Positions 17,407 to 27,726 of a stretch of DNA of 50,729 nucleotides are shown piece by piece; the first letter of the stretch is position 1; each line of letters starts with the position of its first letter. Source of the stretch: Bacteroidota bacterium (GTDB lineage: Bacteria; Bacteroidota; Bacteroidia; Bacteroidales; FEN-979); NCBI GenBank assembly GCA_026391355.1, contig JAPLDH010000055.1:1-50729 (forward strand). The letters are read 5' to 3'. Both the position numbers and the translations under genes were made by a program. The notes beneath the pieces are model-generated. The model did not search any database. It saw only the letters and a list, made by a program, of their open reading frames with translations, and had not been told where the DNA came from.

Positions 17407-17630
17407 CGCAAATATAATAAGATTCTATCCATCGTGGAATTGAAGAAAAAAATTTTTTGAAAGGTCGAATTATTGTAATTTTACGGGAGTGAAAATAAAA
17501 GAGAAGCCAATCATGATGCCTGGACAGAAACATATAAGAATCCGGACCTTTATGAATGGTTCCTTGCGCACAGGAAATGAACGATGATGACATGGGTAAA
17601 TGTGAAAGTTTCCTTAATAAACAACTTTTT

Positions 17631-18479
17631 ATGTATAAAAAGATCCATTTTTTTCTGTTAATCTTAATAATGGTAATACCTCTGATCTCTCATTCCCATC
17701 CTTCAGGTTCGAAAGGGACAGGGAAGAAATATTCCTCTTTTTTTAAAAGTAATATCATTATTGACGGAAAGGCTTTTGAATGGGAAGATTCACTGTTTTT
17801 TAAGGATCAGGACAGGGGAATATTCTATGCAATTGTCAACGACAGCAATAATCTTTATATATGCCTGAAGGTCCCTGATGAAGCTGTGCAAATGCGGATG
17901 CTGAGGGAAGGGATGGATATGTGGTTCGATCAGAACGGTAAAAAAAACCAGATGACAGGCATACATTTCCCGCTTCATACCACGCTGAATCCGGGGGTCA
18001 AACAAGGAACGGCTGCAAGTAAACCTGAGGATCGCAGAAAAATGAAGCTAATCTTTCTCCTGCAGGCAAAAGATATGGAGCTCACGGGGTTCAAGGCGGA
18101 TTTGAATGGATTTCAACACATCCAGACCGGGAAATCCGGAGTGAGACTGCGCATTGACATTGACTCAACCGGTGTATTGGTGTTTGAAGCCAGAATTCCG
18201 TTTAAGGACTTTACTGGTGATGTGAAGATGTCTAACCCGCTATCTGCAGGTTTTGTAATTAAGGGAATGCAATCTCCTAAGATACAGGAGGGGGAACATG
18301 GCCGGGAAATGGGAGGAATGGAAAACCGTGGCAGGGGAGAAGGAGGCCGTGGAGTTGGAAATAACAGGATGGAAGGCCAGGGTGGTGGATTTTCGGAAGG
18401 TGAGCAGGGCAGACCGGGGCAGGGACAGAAAATGTTTGAAGATGTTACAATCTGGCATAAGTTTGTGATCGCAAAATAG
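17631..18479 (+). CDS. Secreted CBM9-like domain protein with a Gly/Arg/Met-rich segment
   Basis: The frame is open from 17556, but the ATG at 17631 (MYKKIHFF) gives a clean signal peptide ending near ISHSHP. The mature part begins with IDGKAFEWEDSLFF, then FYAIVNDSNNLYICLKVPDE and GMDMWFDQNGKK, the order of strands seen in family 9 carbohydrate-binding modules and related cytochrome-associated DOMON-like domains. Near the C-terminus a segment of about 50 residues is very rich in Gly, Arg, Glu and Met (GREMGGMENRGRGEGGRG and onward) before a final strand, EDVTIWHKFVI. Ligand unknown: carbohydrate or heme is possible by fold, but no heme ligand was identified. Transcribed divergently from the respiratory operon. 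Confidence 0.7.
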   Translation: MYKKIHFFLLILIMVIPLISHSHPSGSKGTGKKYSSFFKSNIIIDGKAFEWEDSLFFKDQDRGIFYAIVNDSNNLYICLKVPDEAVQMRMLREGMDMWFDQNGKKNQMTGIHFPLHTTLNPGVKQGTAASKPEDRRKMKLIFLLQAKDMELTGFKADLNGFQHIQTGKSGVRLRIDIDSTGVLVFEARIPFKDFTGDVKMSNPLSAGFVIKGMQSPKIQEGEHGREMGGMENRGRGEGGRGVGNNRMEGQGGGFSEGEQGRPGQGQKMFEDVTIWHKFVIAK

Positions 18480-18595
18480 CATTATCCTGATTACAAGTCA
18501 ACAAAAGTTGCAAGTCGATCGGAATTGTAAATTCCTATCAATGTTAGCCGAACAACCTTATCATTACAAATGTTGATGAGTTTTTGTCAGACGAA

Positions 18596-19180
18596 CTAAA
18601 AGCACATCGTTTTTAATCCGAACCGGTGTCCGATCTTATATTCCTTTTTCGATAAAAGCTTGAGGATTATACCTGAAATAATAAAGGAAGCACTCAATAT
18701 GGCTGTGGATTCAGCTATTCCAGGCGGACGATGATGCGTCAGCCGGTTAAATACATCAATGGCTAAAAAGCCGGCACCACCTATAATTAGCCATTTTCCG
18801 TCATTTTTATAATGAATTGCTTTTCTGTTGATTTTAATGATCTGAATTTCATTGAGTGGTATTTTTTCATTGTTGATCGTAATACTCCCATCATCAATAA
18901 AATCAATCGTACCTGTTCTCCAACCTCTTTTGGTGAATAAAATTATCTCATTGTTTTCAAAATAAGTCCGTATGGTTTTACCATGTCTTTTTATCACGAG
19001 ACAGCAAGGATTCTGGTGCTTTGATGTAGGCAACATGGTTTTGATGTAGTAAGGAGTAAATGGCCGATAAACTCCCGGAGGGTGATGTTGCCCAAAAATG
19101 CAGACAGGCAGCAGGACTGATAAAGTAATAAAAAGTATAATTTTCAAAGGTGATTTTGACTTACTACAGACATAAGGCAA
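18596..19180 (-). CDS. Small membrane protein of unknown function
   Basis: A 194-aa protein I do not recognise. An N-terminal hydrophobic segment (about 13-29) ending in CIFGQHH looks like a signal peptide or anchor. The middle (about 60-120) reads as a small beta domain with the pattern W-R-T-G-T-I-D-F-I-D-D-G-S-I-x-I-x-N-x-x-I-P-L-N-E-I-x-x-I, similar to short Sm-like or PRC-barrel-like modules seen in Bacteroidota envelope proteins. Two further hydrophobic segments (about 130-145 and 155-175) follow. It is probably in the cell envelope. It converges on the CBM9-like gene. Confidence 0.6.
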   Translation of the reverse strand: MPYVCSKSKSPLKIILFITLSVLLPVCIFGQHHPPGVYRPFTPYYIKTMLPTSKHQNPCCLVIKRHGKTIRTYFENNEIILFTKRGWRTGTIDFIDDGSITINNEKIPLNEIQIIKINRKAIHYKNDGKWLIIGGAGFLAIDVFNRLTHHRPPGIAESTAILSASFIISGIILKLLSKKEYKIGHRFGLKTMCF

Positions 19181-19190
19181 TTTTTATCAC

Positions 19191-19211
19191 GCGTTACGCA
19201 TTACGCGTCAC
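19191..19211. repeat. Tandem array, three copies of a 7-bp word (GCRTYAC)
   Basis: GCGTTAC, GCATTAC and GCGTCAC lie consecutively between the stop of the thioredoxin-fold gene and the start of the downstream membrane-protein gene. Units differ by transitions only. Confidence 0.7.
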
Positions 19212-19214
19212 ATG

Positions 19215-19784
19215 TTATTTTATATCACCGGAGAAAGACTTCTGGTATTCCTCCCAGGGGGTTTTTTTGTAGGAATCATCCCCGAAATAATGAATGATGG
19301 GTTCAAAATCCTTTGCATTATGATAACCGGGAATAATCTGAATTACCTTGAAGTTTTCGTCCATAAAGACGGTGGAAGGGTAAGACATCTTTCCGCCAAG
19401 GAGCTGGACCGCCAACTGGTGGGTGCCGCCTCTTCTTCCCGGGTTCTGATTTAAATAGGTCACGCCATTGATTACCAAGGTGTCCTTCCTTTCGGCATCC
19501 AACTTCACGCAGTAGAAATTTTTATTTACATACTTCTGGATAACGGCATTTGTATAAGTATCGGCATCCATTCTTTTACACCACCCGCACCAATCGGTAT
19601 ATACGTCGATCAGCATTTTCTTTGGTTTCTTTTTACTCAGCTTGAAAGCTTCTTCAAAACTGTACCATTTGATTTTATCTGCTTTCTGGGATTCTTTTTC
19701 TTTGGGCTTATCCTGTGATAAAGCAGTTTGTGCCAGAAATGAAGTTGCAAGGAGCATCAGTACCGGAAGAATGATTTTTCGCAT
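19215..19784 (-). CDS. Periplasmic thioredoxin-fold protein (Thioredoxin_7/DUF255-like)
   Basis: A 189-aa exported protein with a signal peptide ending near ALSQD, then a Lys/Glu-rich linker. The thioredoxin-like fold carries the active site WCGWCK in DVYTDWCGWCKRMD (about residues 62-75) and a cis-Pro region at SYPSTVFMD (about 133-141). The W-C-G-W-C-K form is typical of thioredoxin domains of the DUF255 and Thioredoxin_7 type, disulfide reductases or isomerases acting in the periplasm. It could also serve cytochrome c maturation for the respiratory operon nearby, but no ccm gene is adjacent, so that is speculation. Confidence 0.85.
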   Translation of the reverse strand: MRKIILPVLMLLATSFLAQTALSQDKPKEKESQKADKIKWYSFEEAFKLSKKKPKKMLIDVYTDWCGWCKRMDADTYTNAVIQKYVNKNFYCVKLDAERKDTLVINGVTYLNQNPGRRGGTHQLAVQLLGGKMSYPSTVFMDENFKVIQIIPGYHNAKDFEPIIHYFGDDSYKKTPWEEYQKSFSGDIK

Positions 19785-19879
19785 GGGAAAATTTTTACAA
19801 AAATACTACATTTTACGATTAACGTGTAAAGACCTTCCGGGTTTCGCTGATTAATCAAGAGAAATTTTTAGATGGATTC

Positions 19880-21793
19880 TTAGTGCTTCCCCTGCAGTAT
19901 GCTCATTATTGCCTCATATCCCTTTCTTGCTTCAGCATGATTTGGATTGAGTTCAAGCGCCTTTCCCCAGCATTCCTTTGTACGGGAATAATTCTTTAAT
20001 TCATAGTTTACCCCGCCCAGGTCATACCATAACTGGGCATCATTTGGAGAATATTTAACAGCTCTTGTAAAATAGGACAATGCACCGGGATAATCTTTGT
20101 TGACAAACCGTTCCCCCCCTTTTGCATAGAAAGCTTTGGTTAATGCATTATCGTATTTCTGCCAGAAATCAGGATGAAATGCCCGTGAAAAAGTGCTCTC
20201 CGCTTTATTCCAAAGGGATTCGGTTGCATCAAGATCCCCTTTGTAAGCGGATATCAATCCAAGGTTGATATAACCAAGGTAATAGACCGGATAATTGTTT
20301 ATTGCCCTTTTCAGGTAAAAGGATGCGCTGTCGAGCAGGCCAAATCTGGCAATTGAATCATTAACCGGCTTGTATTGGTCAAACAGATCGATGAATGCCT
20401 TTCCCGCATTGATATTGACCATTACACTGTTGGGCACAAATTTCGCATCGTGGATAAACAAGGTAGTGTCGTTTTTCCATTCTTCATTCCGATGAATGGT
20501 TTTCATTCCAAAAAGAAAGGTTACCGGGATGAGAAACAAGGAAAGCACGATTATCCGGTGGTTATTGGACTTTATGAAGTTAAGTCCTTTGTACCCACAC
20601 CATGCAATGATCAAGCAAAATCCCACCGATGAATGATAGATCAACCGCTCACCCAAAGGCGCACCGATATTGAATAGTAAGTTGGAAATGATGATAATAT
20701 GTGCAAGATAGAACCAAATTGCAAAGCTGAGGGGATGCTTTTTAGTTAGCAGGATAATCCCGATAACCGTTAACCCCAGGTATAAAAGAAGTGAGATCCA
20801 AACGAGGATATTTGTAAAATCAAGATAATGGATCGTATTATACGAATAGTCGCAAACGAGTGAAGCAGGGAAGACCAGGAGACCGGCATATTTGAGCAGG
20901 ATAAATATTTTTGTGGCAAGGGCTTGTATTGCTGTTGCCAAAGCATACGGATTATTAAGGATTTCAGCGTTTTCGACTTTCCCCATACTTTTAATGATCC
21001 CAAACCGGATAACAAGAAATAACAGTGCAACACCCAGGAATGGCAGGGTTTTAATAATACTTTTACCGGGAGCGGTTCTCAGAAAAAGATAAAAGGAGAG
21101 GGGGAGAAGCGCCACCAGGGTGATGCCCCATTCTTTTGAAAGAAGCGCCAGGAAATAGCAGATCAATGACAAGAGCAACATTCCTGTTTTTTTCTCTTTT
21201 ATCCATTTGAAAGCCAGGATGAACGTCAGGATGATGAATAGCAGGGATAGCAATTCATCCCTGCTTTTTATATTGGCAACAACCTCCGTATGAATGGGAT
21301 GGATGGCAAAAAGGAGAACAGTGAGGAATGCGATGTCTGGTTGTTTCGGGAAGAAAAATTTCTGTAAAAGGAACAAAAGGGCAATCACAGTAAAAAGAAA
21401 CAGTAAAACATTGATGAAATGCCGCAAATGAGGGGCATCGCCGAAGAATTGCTGTTCAAGTGCAAAAGTAACTACCGAAAGGGGACGGTAACGCCCTCCG
21501 ACCAACTGGTTTCGTGCCTGCATTTGCTGGAAATAGCTGTCGTAAGTATCCCGGGAAAGAATTTTACCAATACCCTTTAATCCCTCCTGTACATATTGGT
21601 TTTTCAGGATCACGATACCATCATCCAGAGCATATTCGTTGCTGATCGTATTTACATATAATAAGCCTGCAATCAGTGCCAGGAAAAGCGCCTGGCTGTG
21701 AAAACTCCGGAAGAAAGCAGGAAAGACCGAAGGGAAATCCGGTAAAAGCGTCACTCTCTTTTTTTCAACTCCTTTGACTTTCTGTTTATTCAT
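19880..21793 (-). CDS. TMTC-like polytopic membrane protein (GT-C fold) with C-terminal TPRs
   Basis: A 637-aa protein. The N-terminal about 420 residues contain ten or more hydrophobic helices, with the early loop [14 protein letters not shown] and later [15 protein letters not shown], motifs shared with eukaryotic TMTC proteins and other GT-C glycosyltransferases; the two Asp in ALDDG fit the catalytic Asp of the first external loop. After [18 protein letters not shown] the helices continue. The C-terminal about 200 residues hold TPR units, the clearest near residues 560-630 ([20 protein letters not shown] and the next repeat). It may be an O-glycosyltransferase for secreted proteins. The start overlaps the end of smpB by 8 bp, so the two are translationally coupled. 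Confidence 0.82.
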   Translation of the reverse strand: MNKQKVKGVEKKRVTLLPDFPSVFPAFFRSFHSQALFLALIAGLLYVNTISNEYALDDGIVILKNQYVQEGLKGIGKILSRDTYDSYFQQMQARNQLVGGRYRPLSVVTFALEQQFFGDAPHLRHFINVLLFLFTVIALLFLLQKFFFPKQPDIAFLTVLLFAIHPIHTEVVANIKSRDELLSLLFIILTFILAFKWIKEKKTGMLLLSLICYFLALLSKEWGITLVALLPLSFYLFLRTAPGKSIIKTLPFLGVALLFLVIRFGIIKSMGKVENAEILNNPYALATAIQALATKIFILLKYAGLLVFPASLVCDYSYNTIHYLDFTNILVWISLLLYLGLTVIGIILLTKKHPLSFAIWFYLAHIIIISNLLFNIGAPLGERLIYHSSVGFCLIIAWCGYKGLNFIKSNNHRIIVLSLFLIPVTFLFGMKTIHRNEEWKNDTTLFIHDAKFVPNSVMVNINAGKAFIDLFDQYKPVNDSIARFGLLDSASFYLKRAINNYPVYYLGYINLGLISAYKGDLDATESLWNKAESTFSRAFHPDFWQKYDNALTKAFYAKGGERFVNKDYPGALSYFTRAVKYSPNDAQLWYDLGGVNYELKNYSRTKECWGKALELNPNHAEARKGYEAIMSILQGKH

Positions 21794-22232
21794 GCGAACG
21801 GTCCATTTCCCGCTGAATGTCTTTCTTTTTCAGGGTCTCTCTTTTATCAAAGTAATGCTTTCCCTTAGCAAGCGAAATGGTAAGTTTTGCAAGTCCTTTA
21901 TCATTGATAAACAGGAGTACGGGGATAATGGTAAATCCCCGTTCCTGCACTTTGGACTGCAACTTCCGGAGTTCGCGCTTTGTCAGTAATAATTTCCTTT
22001 CACGTTTCGGATCATGGTTATTATAAGTTCCATGGGTATATTCCGAAACATGCATATTAATAACAAACAGTTCCTCCCCCTTGAATGTACAATAGGCATC
22101 TGCTATCGTGGCTTTACCTTCACGGATCGATTTGATCTCGGTACCGGTGAGCTGGATACCTGCAGTAAACTCCTGCAGGAGAAAATATTCGTGAGCTGCC
22201 CGCTTGTTCTTAATATTGATTACATTATCCAT
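21786..22232 (-). CDS. smpB: SsrA-binding protein SmpB
   Basis: A 148-aa cytoplasmic protein that brings tmRNA to stalled ribosomes. Family landmarks are [21 protein letters not shown] near the start, [12 protein letters not shown] (about 31-42), and the C-terminal [18 protein letters not shown], whose tail folds into the decoding centre. Length and motifs are normal. The tmRNA gene itself was not found in the window. The 3' end overlaps the downstream TMTC-like gene by 8 bp, and the upstream M16 protease gene ends exactly one base before its start, so the three form one transcription unit. Confidence 0.97.
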   Translation of the reverse strand: MDNVINIKNKRAAHEYFLLQEFTAGIQLTGTEIKSIREGKATIADAYCTFKGEELFVINMHVSEYTHGTYNNHDPKRERKLLLTKRELRKLQSKVQERGFTIIPVLLFINDKGLAKLTISLAKGKHYFDKRETLKKKDIQREMDRSHE

Positions 22233-25055
22233 CTATTTCTTTTCGGGCTTCAATACAACCCTTACATAATGGTCACCTGTATAATAAATGTTGGCTGCAT
22301 TTTTCAGATCTTCAATGGTAATGGCATTTACCCGTTCCTTAAAATTAAGGATGTTGGCCGGATCGGTATTATCATAATAGACCGATTCAAGTTTACCCAG
22401 CCAGAAAGTGTTCTTTTCGAGATCTGTTTCACGAGCCCTGATCAACGTTTCCTGGGCTTTCTTAAGATCGACATCGGTTGGTCCGTGCTTCCTGATCTTT
22501 TTGATTTCATTCAAAACAGCCTTGCTTAGCTTATCGGTATTTTTCGGAGAGCAGCCGAAAACGATTCCAAGCATATATTCAGTTACTGGATAATGATCAG
22601 TGCTTAAAAAAACCATCGGTGAATATACTCCACTCAGTTTTTCCCGGATAACCTCTATCAGTTTGATATCGATGATCTCTTTCAGCATATTCAACTCAAG
22701 CAGTACCTTTGGATTCCATTCGATAGGTTCTGAAAAAACAAGGCCAACCATACTCTGTGGATCTGCACCTTTATAAATTGTGGTATTGGTGATTCCCGGG
22801 GCGAAATGCGGATGTTTATCCACCCATTTTTCGTTCCTGTTCAACGAAGGAAGACTTCCGAAGTACCTTTCAATCAATGGAGAAATAGAGTCAATCTGAA
22901 AATTGCCCACCATAAAGAATTTGAATCCGCCTGCATCGGCAAAACGATCTTTATAGATCCGGTAAGAGTCATCCAGTTTTATCTGTTCCAATTGGGCAAC
23001 GTTTGGAATGATCACCATGCGTTGATAGTTTGGATAAGCACATTTATAAAGCGTATCGAAAAAAGTCATGAGGGGATTGGACTTCATGAATTTTACCTGA
23101 TTCTCAATTTGTGAGATGAAGGCTTTAAACTGGGTAGTATCCTTGCGTGGTTCGGTAATATACAGATACACCAGTTGCATCAGTGTTTCCATGTCTTTCG
23201 GCGTGGAATTCCCAGTAAAACCTTGTTTTACATCACTGATATAGGGATTTATGGTCAGGTTTTTCCCTTTTAATTTCTTTTGTAACTCGATGTTGTCAAA
23301 GTGCCCGGCGCCACTCTGATCCATGATCGTTGCTGCATAATGTGCCGATAAAAACTGAGGATCCGGATAGTAGGAATAACCACCCAGGCTGTAACCTGAG
23401 AATTGGATTTCATCATTTTTAAAGGCAGTGGATTTCAGCGCCACCTTAATTCCGTTCGACAAGGTCAGCTCAGTATAACCGATGACCTTATTTTCTTTTT
23501 TGTCAAGGATCTTTCCGCTTTTCAGATCACCTGAAACGAGCGGTTCTTCCCTGAAATTATCGACATAAGCCTTCAGTTCATTGGTTTTTGAAGCTTTGAT
23601 GATCTCCTCTACCTGAGCGATCGAAGGAACTTTGACATTTTCCTTCTCAGGGGCTGTAATGGAAAGGGCCATGTCTTCGTCTGTGATCCAGGTCCGGGCT
23701 AAATTGTTAATCTCTTCGAGCTTAATATCAGGGATCAGCGTTTTTACATATTTGAATTCTTTCTGGGCTCCCGGAATGGGATCACCTGATAAATAATTCT
23801 GAACATAATCGTCGGTCAGGTTGAGCGATTCTGTTTTATCCCATTCTTTTGCTGCTTTTTCATAATTACTCAGCATCTCCTCTTTTTGCCGGTCAAGCTC
23901 AGTTTGTGTAAATCCAAACTGTTTTACGCGTTCATTTTCTGCAAGCAGCGTTCTCAGTGCGTTTTCAATCTGGCTCTCTTTCGGTCCTGCATAAAGGATA
24001 TAGGCATCTTTTGATCTTGCCAGGAATCGTCCGTACTGGGCTCCTGCATAAACATAAGGTGATTCGGGCTTCTGACTGATCTCATTGAACCGTTGGTTCA
24101 ACATTCCGGTGAAAAGCTGAGCTACCAATGCTTCACGGTAGTCTCCAAGCGTCTTTTCAATTTTCAGTGGATGCTTGTAAAAAAGAAGCAAATTGTTCCC
24201 GGTTGCTTCCTTATCGGTATTTATGGCAATTAAAGGTTCTTTGTTATCAGGCAGATCATAATTTGTCCGGGGCTTCTCTGAACCCGGGTTCTGTATTCCG
24301 GAGAAATGGGCTTTTATCCTTGCTTCAACTTTTGCCGGATCAATGTCACCAACGATAATGACCGCCTGAAGATCCGGACGATACCAGTCATGATAGAAAC
24401 TTTTAAGGACTTCATGTTTAAAATTTTCGATAATATCAACTTTTCCGATCGGAAGGCGCTCAGCATACCGTGAATCTTTAAGGATAACCGGGAGATACTT
24501 TTTCATCATTCTGTCCTCTGCTCCTAATCCCAACCGCCATTCCTCCACAATTACCCCGCGTTCCTTGTCAATCTCCTTATCATCAAGGAGGGCATTATGC
24601 GCCCAATCCTCGATTACCTGGTATCCCTTTTCGACAAGCGCTGAATCATCTGTAGGGATCTGCACCATATAAACGGTTTCATCAAAACTCGTATATGCAT
24701 TTATATCGGCGCCAAACCTTACCCCGGTCTTTTGCAGGAAGTCGATAAGTTCATTCTTGGGAAATGTTTTCGTACCGTTAAAATTCATATGCTCCATGAA
24801 ATGAGCCAGTCCCTGCTGGTCATTGTTCTCAAGAACAGAACCTGCATTGACAACCAATCTTAATTCCACCCGTTTTTCAGGTTTATGGTTTTGACGAATA
24901 TAATAGACCATCCCATTATCAAGTTTCCCAATCTTTACATTGGGATCGACGGCCAATGGCGTAGTCAGGTCAATGGAGGTTTGCTGTCCGAAAAGGAGAG
25001 TAAAAACCGATGCGAAAAAGATCAACATCATGGATTTAATTGTTATGGATTTCAT
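22233..25055 (-). CDS. Secreted M16-family zinc protease (two-domain, PqqL-like)
   Basis: A 940-aa peptidase with signal peptide (about 1-23). The inverted zinc motif HxxEH is H85-F-M-E88-H89, and the third ligand is E165, exactly 76 residues further on, as in pitrilysins. The product contains the tandem arrangement of two M16 halves, each with an M16_C part; the second half, from about residue 510, lacks a zinc motif, which is normal for M16B-type fused enzymes. Probably periplasmic or outer-membrane associated and degrading peptides. Directly upstream of smpB without a gap. Confidence 0.93.
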   Translation of the reverse strand: MKSITIKSMMLIFFASVFTLLFGQQTSIDLTTPLAVDPNVKIGKLDNGMVYYIRQNHKPEKRVELRLVVNAGSVLENNDQQGLAHFMEHMNFNGTKTFPKNELIDFLQKTGVRFGADINAYTSFDETVYMVQIPTDDSALVEKGYQVIEDWAHNALLDDKEIDKERGVIVEEWRLGLGAEDRMMKKYLPVILKDSRYAERLPIGKVDIIENFKHEVLKSFYHDWYRPDLQAVIIVGDIDPAKVEARIKAHFSGIQNPGSEKPRTNYDLPDNKEPLIAINTDKEATGNNLLLFYKHPLKIEKTLGDYREALVAQLFTGMLNQRFNEISQKPESPYVYAGAQYGRFLARSKDAYILYAGPKESQIENALRTLLAENERVKQFGFTQTELDRQKEEMLSNYEKAAKEWDKTESLNLTDDYVQNYLSGDPIPGAQKEFKYVKTLIPDIKLEEINNLARTWITDEDMALSITAPEKENVKVPSIAQVEEIIKASKTNELKAYVDNFREEPLVSGDLKSGKILDKKENKVIGYTELTLSNGIKVALKSTAFKNDEIQFSGYSLGGYSYYPDPQFLSAHYAATIMDQSGAGHFDNIELQKKLKGKNLTINPYISDVKQGFTGNSTPKDMETLMQLVYLYITEPRKDTTQFKAFISQIENQVKFMKSNPLMTFFDTLYKCAYPNYQRMVIIPNVAQLEQIKLDDSYRIYKDRFADAGGFKFFMVGNFQIDSISPLIERYFGSLPSLNRNEKWVDKHPHFAPGITNTTIYKGADPQSMVGLVFSEPIEWNPKVLLELNMLKEIIDIKLIEVIREKLSGVYSPMVFLSTDHYPVTEYMLGIVFGCSPKNTDKLSKAVLNEIKKIRKHGPTDVDLKKAQETLIRARETDLEKNTFWLGKLESVYYDNTDPANILNFKERVNAITIEDLKNAANIYYTGDHYVRVVLKPEKK

Positions 25056-25143
25056 AGATGGTAAGGATTAAGTGAATGAAGCTAAAATTTATGCAATTTT
25101 AGTACATTTTACGGAAAAAATTAAAGAAAGCCCAATTTATTTG

Positions 25144-27579
25144 CTAAAACGATAATGAAATTCCCAGCAGGAAGTTGATCAGCGCCTGCGGGAAATATCC
25201 ATTCTCCTCATATTCCTTATTATTGTATATATACGGGTAAACCCATCCGTTAGAATTGTATTTTGCTGAAAACAGGTTGTTGATCATCAGGTTAATGCCA
25301 ATATTCCTGACCAGCTTAGTATGGATATCATATCCGATCCCGACATTATTCACAAAACAGGGATCCAGTACCCGGTAATTGTTGGAAGTGTTATCAATAT
25401 ACTGTTTACCGACATATCTTGAAATTAGCGTAAGGTGTAAGTTTCTAACCGGTCTGACCGAGAAATTATTGGTCAGGATGACAGAAGGGGAGAAGGAGAG
25501 ATCTGTTTTTCCCAATTGACGGCTTTCCTGCCCGTCAAAGTTATAAGCTGAATCATATTTGTCGATGTATTGGGTAAAATCCTTGATCTTATTCCTGCTT
25601 AATGTGGAGGAGAGATTCCAGTTCAGCCATTTGAAAATGTGTGCAGTTGCAGTTATTTCAATACCTTCCCTGAAACTGTGCGGAACATTGGTCATGATCG
25701 CTTCTCCCACACTGTCGATCTTTCCTGTCAGCACAAGCTGGTTAGAATAGTTCATATAGTAAAGGTTGGCATCGATCGCAAAATTCCGGAGATGAAAATT
25801 GTATCCTAGTTCATAATCATACATAGTTTCCCTTACCGGTTGATTCATGGTCTCTGCCACTTCATAATTGTTACGGTTGGGTTCACGGTTACCGATGGCA
25901 AAAGAGAAATATCCGTGCTGTTTATCATTGATATCATAATAAACACCTGCCTTGGGATTAAAGAAACTGAATTTGTGAATTTCATCAATAGCCATCAGGT
26001 TTTCAAGGGTTCCTGCAATTTTATGGTAAATGTCCCGGTACTGGAGATCAGCAAAAAGATTTAACTTTTTAAGCACCTGGTAATTCACTTTAAAATAGAT
26101 ATTAAAATCCCTCTTACCGCCGGTTCCGTCATACCATTTCTTTTCATTATCACCATTGGATGCATACCGGGCCCATATAATCTTCCCATAATGCTTGCCG
26201 GAATACTGATTCCAGGCGCCTCCAATGACAAATTTAATTTTATTTATTGAATAGTTGCCCGAAAATGTCAGGCCATAGAAGTCATTGTCAAGCCACTTCT
26301 GATTGATAAGATCGGTATTTTTAATCGTATCATTTCCCAGGATCACATCCTTGAGGTTGTAGTTTGCAAAGGGTTGATCCTGTTTATAATTTTCATAATA
26401 TCCAGCACCTTTGGTATAATGTAACGCAGCATTGACCGTAAAATCATTCATTACTTTTTGCGAGAAAATGAGCTGGTAGTGGGTTTGGGTATAGTTATCT
26501 GTTTGGTTGTCGTAATAATGAATGACGCCGTTCTGATCATAATATTCACCTTGCGGGTTATAGGTCCGGTTGGTTGTCAGTGAATCTTTGGGAACCCCGC
26601 CCCATGCCTGGTAGGTCTTTTCATACCCTGATAAGATATTGAATTTCAGTGTGGTTCTCTTTCCAAAATATCCTCCTGACAGGAAAAATGAGGTTAACCT
26701 TGAAGAGGCACGATCGATATATCCGTCGGATGTGATCCTGGATATCCTTCCGTCGAAAGAGAAATTATTGCCCAATAATCCGCTTCCGAACCGGAATGTG
26801 TTTTTAAAAGTGTTGAATGACCCAATAGTGCTGTTTAGTTCTCCATAAGGATCCTGGTTTAGCGTGGTAGTTTGAATATTGATGCTTGCCCCGAATGCTG
26901 CTGCACCATTGGTTGAAGTACCTACCCCCCGCTGGATCTGGATATTGTCGGTTGAGGAGGCAAGATCCGGAAGATCAACAAACCAGACACCCTGAGACTC
27001 GGGGTCGTTCACAGGGATCCCGTTCATGGTAACATTGATCCTCGTAAGATCCGTACCCCGGATATTGATATTGGTGTAACCGATCCCTGTTCCGGCGTCT
27101 GAATTCACTGTCACGGAAGGTGTATTTTCAATGATAAATGGCAGATCTTGTCCCAGGTTCTGTTCATCTATCTCAAGTTGATTGATGTTCGTATAGGTAG
27201 TCGGGGTTTTTGACTGGGCCCGCGTTGCAATAATGTTCACCTCTTCACCGAGAAGAGCGTTGGTTTCCAGCGTAAAATTAACGATAGTATCTTTCCTGAT
27301 GAAAAGTTCTTTTTCATTAGTTTTGAATCCCATGAACGAAACCCTGATGGTCCATAAGCCTGGCTTAAGGTTTCGCAGGACGTATATGCCTTGATTGTCG
27401 CTGCTTCCGGCAATAAAAGTGCGCATCAGGGTAACATTTGCCCCGGCCAGCAGTTTCCCTGATTCTTTCCCGTAAATTTTCCCGCTGATGGTAACCTGTG
27501 AATTCCCGGTATTACAGATCCCTAATAATAGAAAAAGGATGAAAACCGTAAATTTGGTGGTAAGCTTTACCTTAAACAT
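25144..27579 (-). CDS. TonB-dependent receptor, probably for thiamin or a thiamin precursor
   Basis: An outer-membrane ligand-gated channel. Start chosen at 27579 (MFKVKLTTKF), giving a signal peptide that ends at TGNSQ; the frame stays open to 27618, which would overlap the leader. An N-terminal carboxypeptidase-like regulatory domain (about 28-110; VTISGKIYGKESGKLLAGA) is followed by the plug (PFIIENTPSVTVNSDAGTG near 150, NIRGTDLTRINVTMNGIP near 185) and a 22-strand barrel ending in ISLSF with a terminal Phe. The leader contains a clear TPP riboswitch, so the receptor should be repressed by thiamin pyrophosphate and is best read as the thiamin-scavenging receptor. No thiamin biosynthesis gene is adjacent. 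Substrate specificity (thiamin, HMP or thiazole) is inferred from the riboswitch only. Confidence 0.9.
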   Translation of the reverse strand: MFKVKLTTKFTVFILFLLLGICNTGNSQVTISGKIYGKESGKLLAGANVTLMRTFIAGSSDNQGIYVLRNLKPGLWTIRVSFMGFKTNEKELFIRKDTIVNFTLETNALLGEEVNIIATRAQSKTPTTYTNINQLEIDEQNLGQDLPFIIENTPSVTVNSDAGTGIGYTNINIRGTDLTRINVTMNGIPVNDPESQGVWFVDLPDLASSTDNIQIQRGVGTSTNGAAAFGASINIQTTTLNQDPYGELNSTIGSFNTFKNTFRFGSGLLGNNFSFDGRISRITSDGYIDRASSRLTSFFLSGGYFGKRTTLKFNILSGYEKTYQAWGGVPKDSLTTNRTYNPQGEYYDQNGVIHYYDNQTDNYTQTHYQLIFSQKVMNDFTVNAALHYTKGAGYYENYKQDQPFANYNLKDVILGNDTIKNTDLINQKWLDNDFYGLTFSGNYSINKIKFVIGGAWNQYSGKHYGKIIWARYASNGDNEKKWYDGTGGKRDFNIYFKVNYQVLKKLNLFADLQYRDIYHKIAGTLENLMAIDEIHKFSFFNPKAGVYYDINDKQHGYFSFAIGNREPNRNNYEVAETMNQPVRETMYDYELGYNFHLRNFAIDANLYYMNYSNQLVLTGKIDSVGEAIMTNVPHSFREGIEITATAHIFKWLNWNLSSTLSRNKIKDFTQYIDKYDSAYNFDGQESRQLGKTDLSFSPSVILTNNFSVRPVRNLHLTLISRYVGKQYIDNTSNNYRVLDPCFVNNVGIGYDIHTKLVRNIGINLMINNLFSAKYNSNGWVYPYIYNNKEYEENGYFPQALINFLLGISLSF

Positions 27580-27629
27580 AGGATTGATTTTAAAGGTTAA
27601 AACCCTGTTATCAATCAAAGAAGGAATGC

Positions 27630-27720
27630 AGATGTTGTCGGTTCAGTTCCCTACGCCGGCATTACCCGGATCAGGTTCAAAGAGTATGATCTCAGCCTGT
27701 TTTGGCACCCCTGTTTGAAA
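27630..27720 (-). ncRNA. TPP (thiamin pyrophosphate) riboswitch
   Basis: On the minus strand the conserved THI-box elements appear in order: CAGGGGTGCC, GGCTGAGA, then CTTTGAACCTGATCCGGGT, then AATGCCGGCGTAGGGAA and ACTGAACC. Helix P1 closes by CAG with CTG. The aptamer ends about 50 nt before the start codon of the TonB receptor. No strong terminator hairpin with a U-run was seen between aptamer and gene, so control is more likely at translation initiation. Confidence 0.95.
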
Positions 27721-27726
27721 GATGGA

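Noticed and set aside
21786-22232. tmRNA gene near smpB
   Set aside because: No tRNA-Ala-like ends or tag sequence could be found in the flanks.
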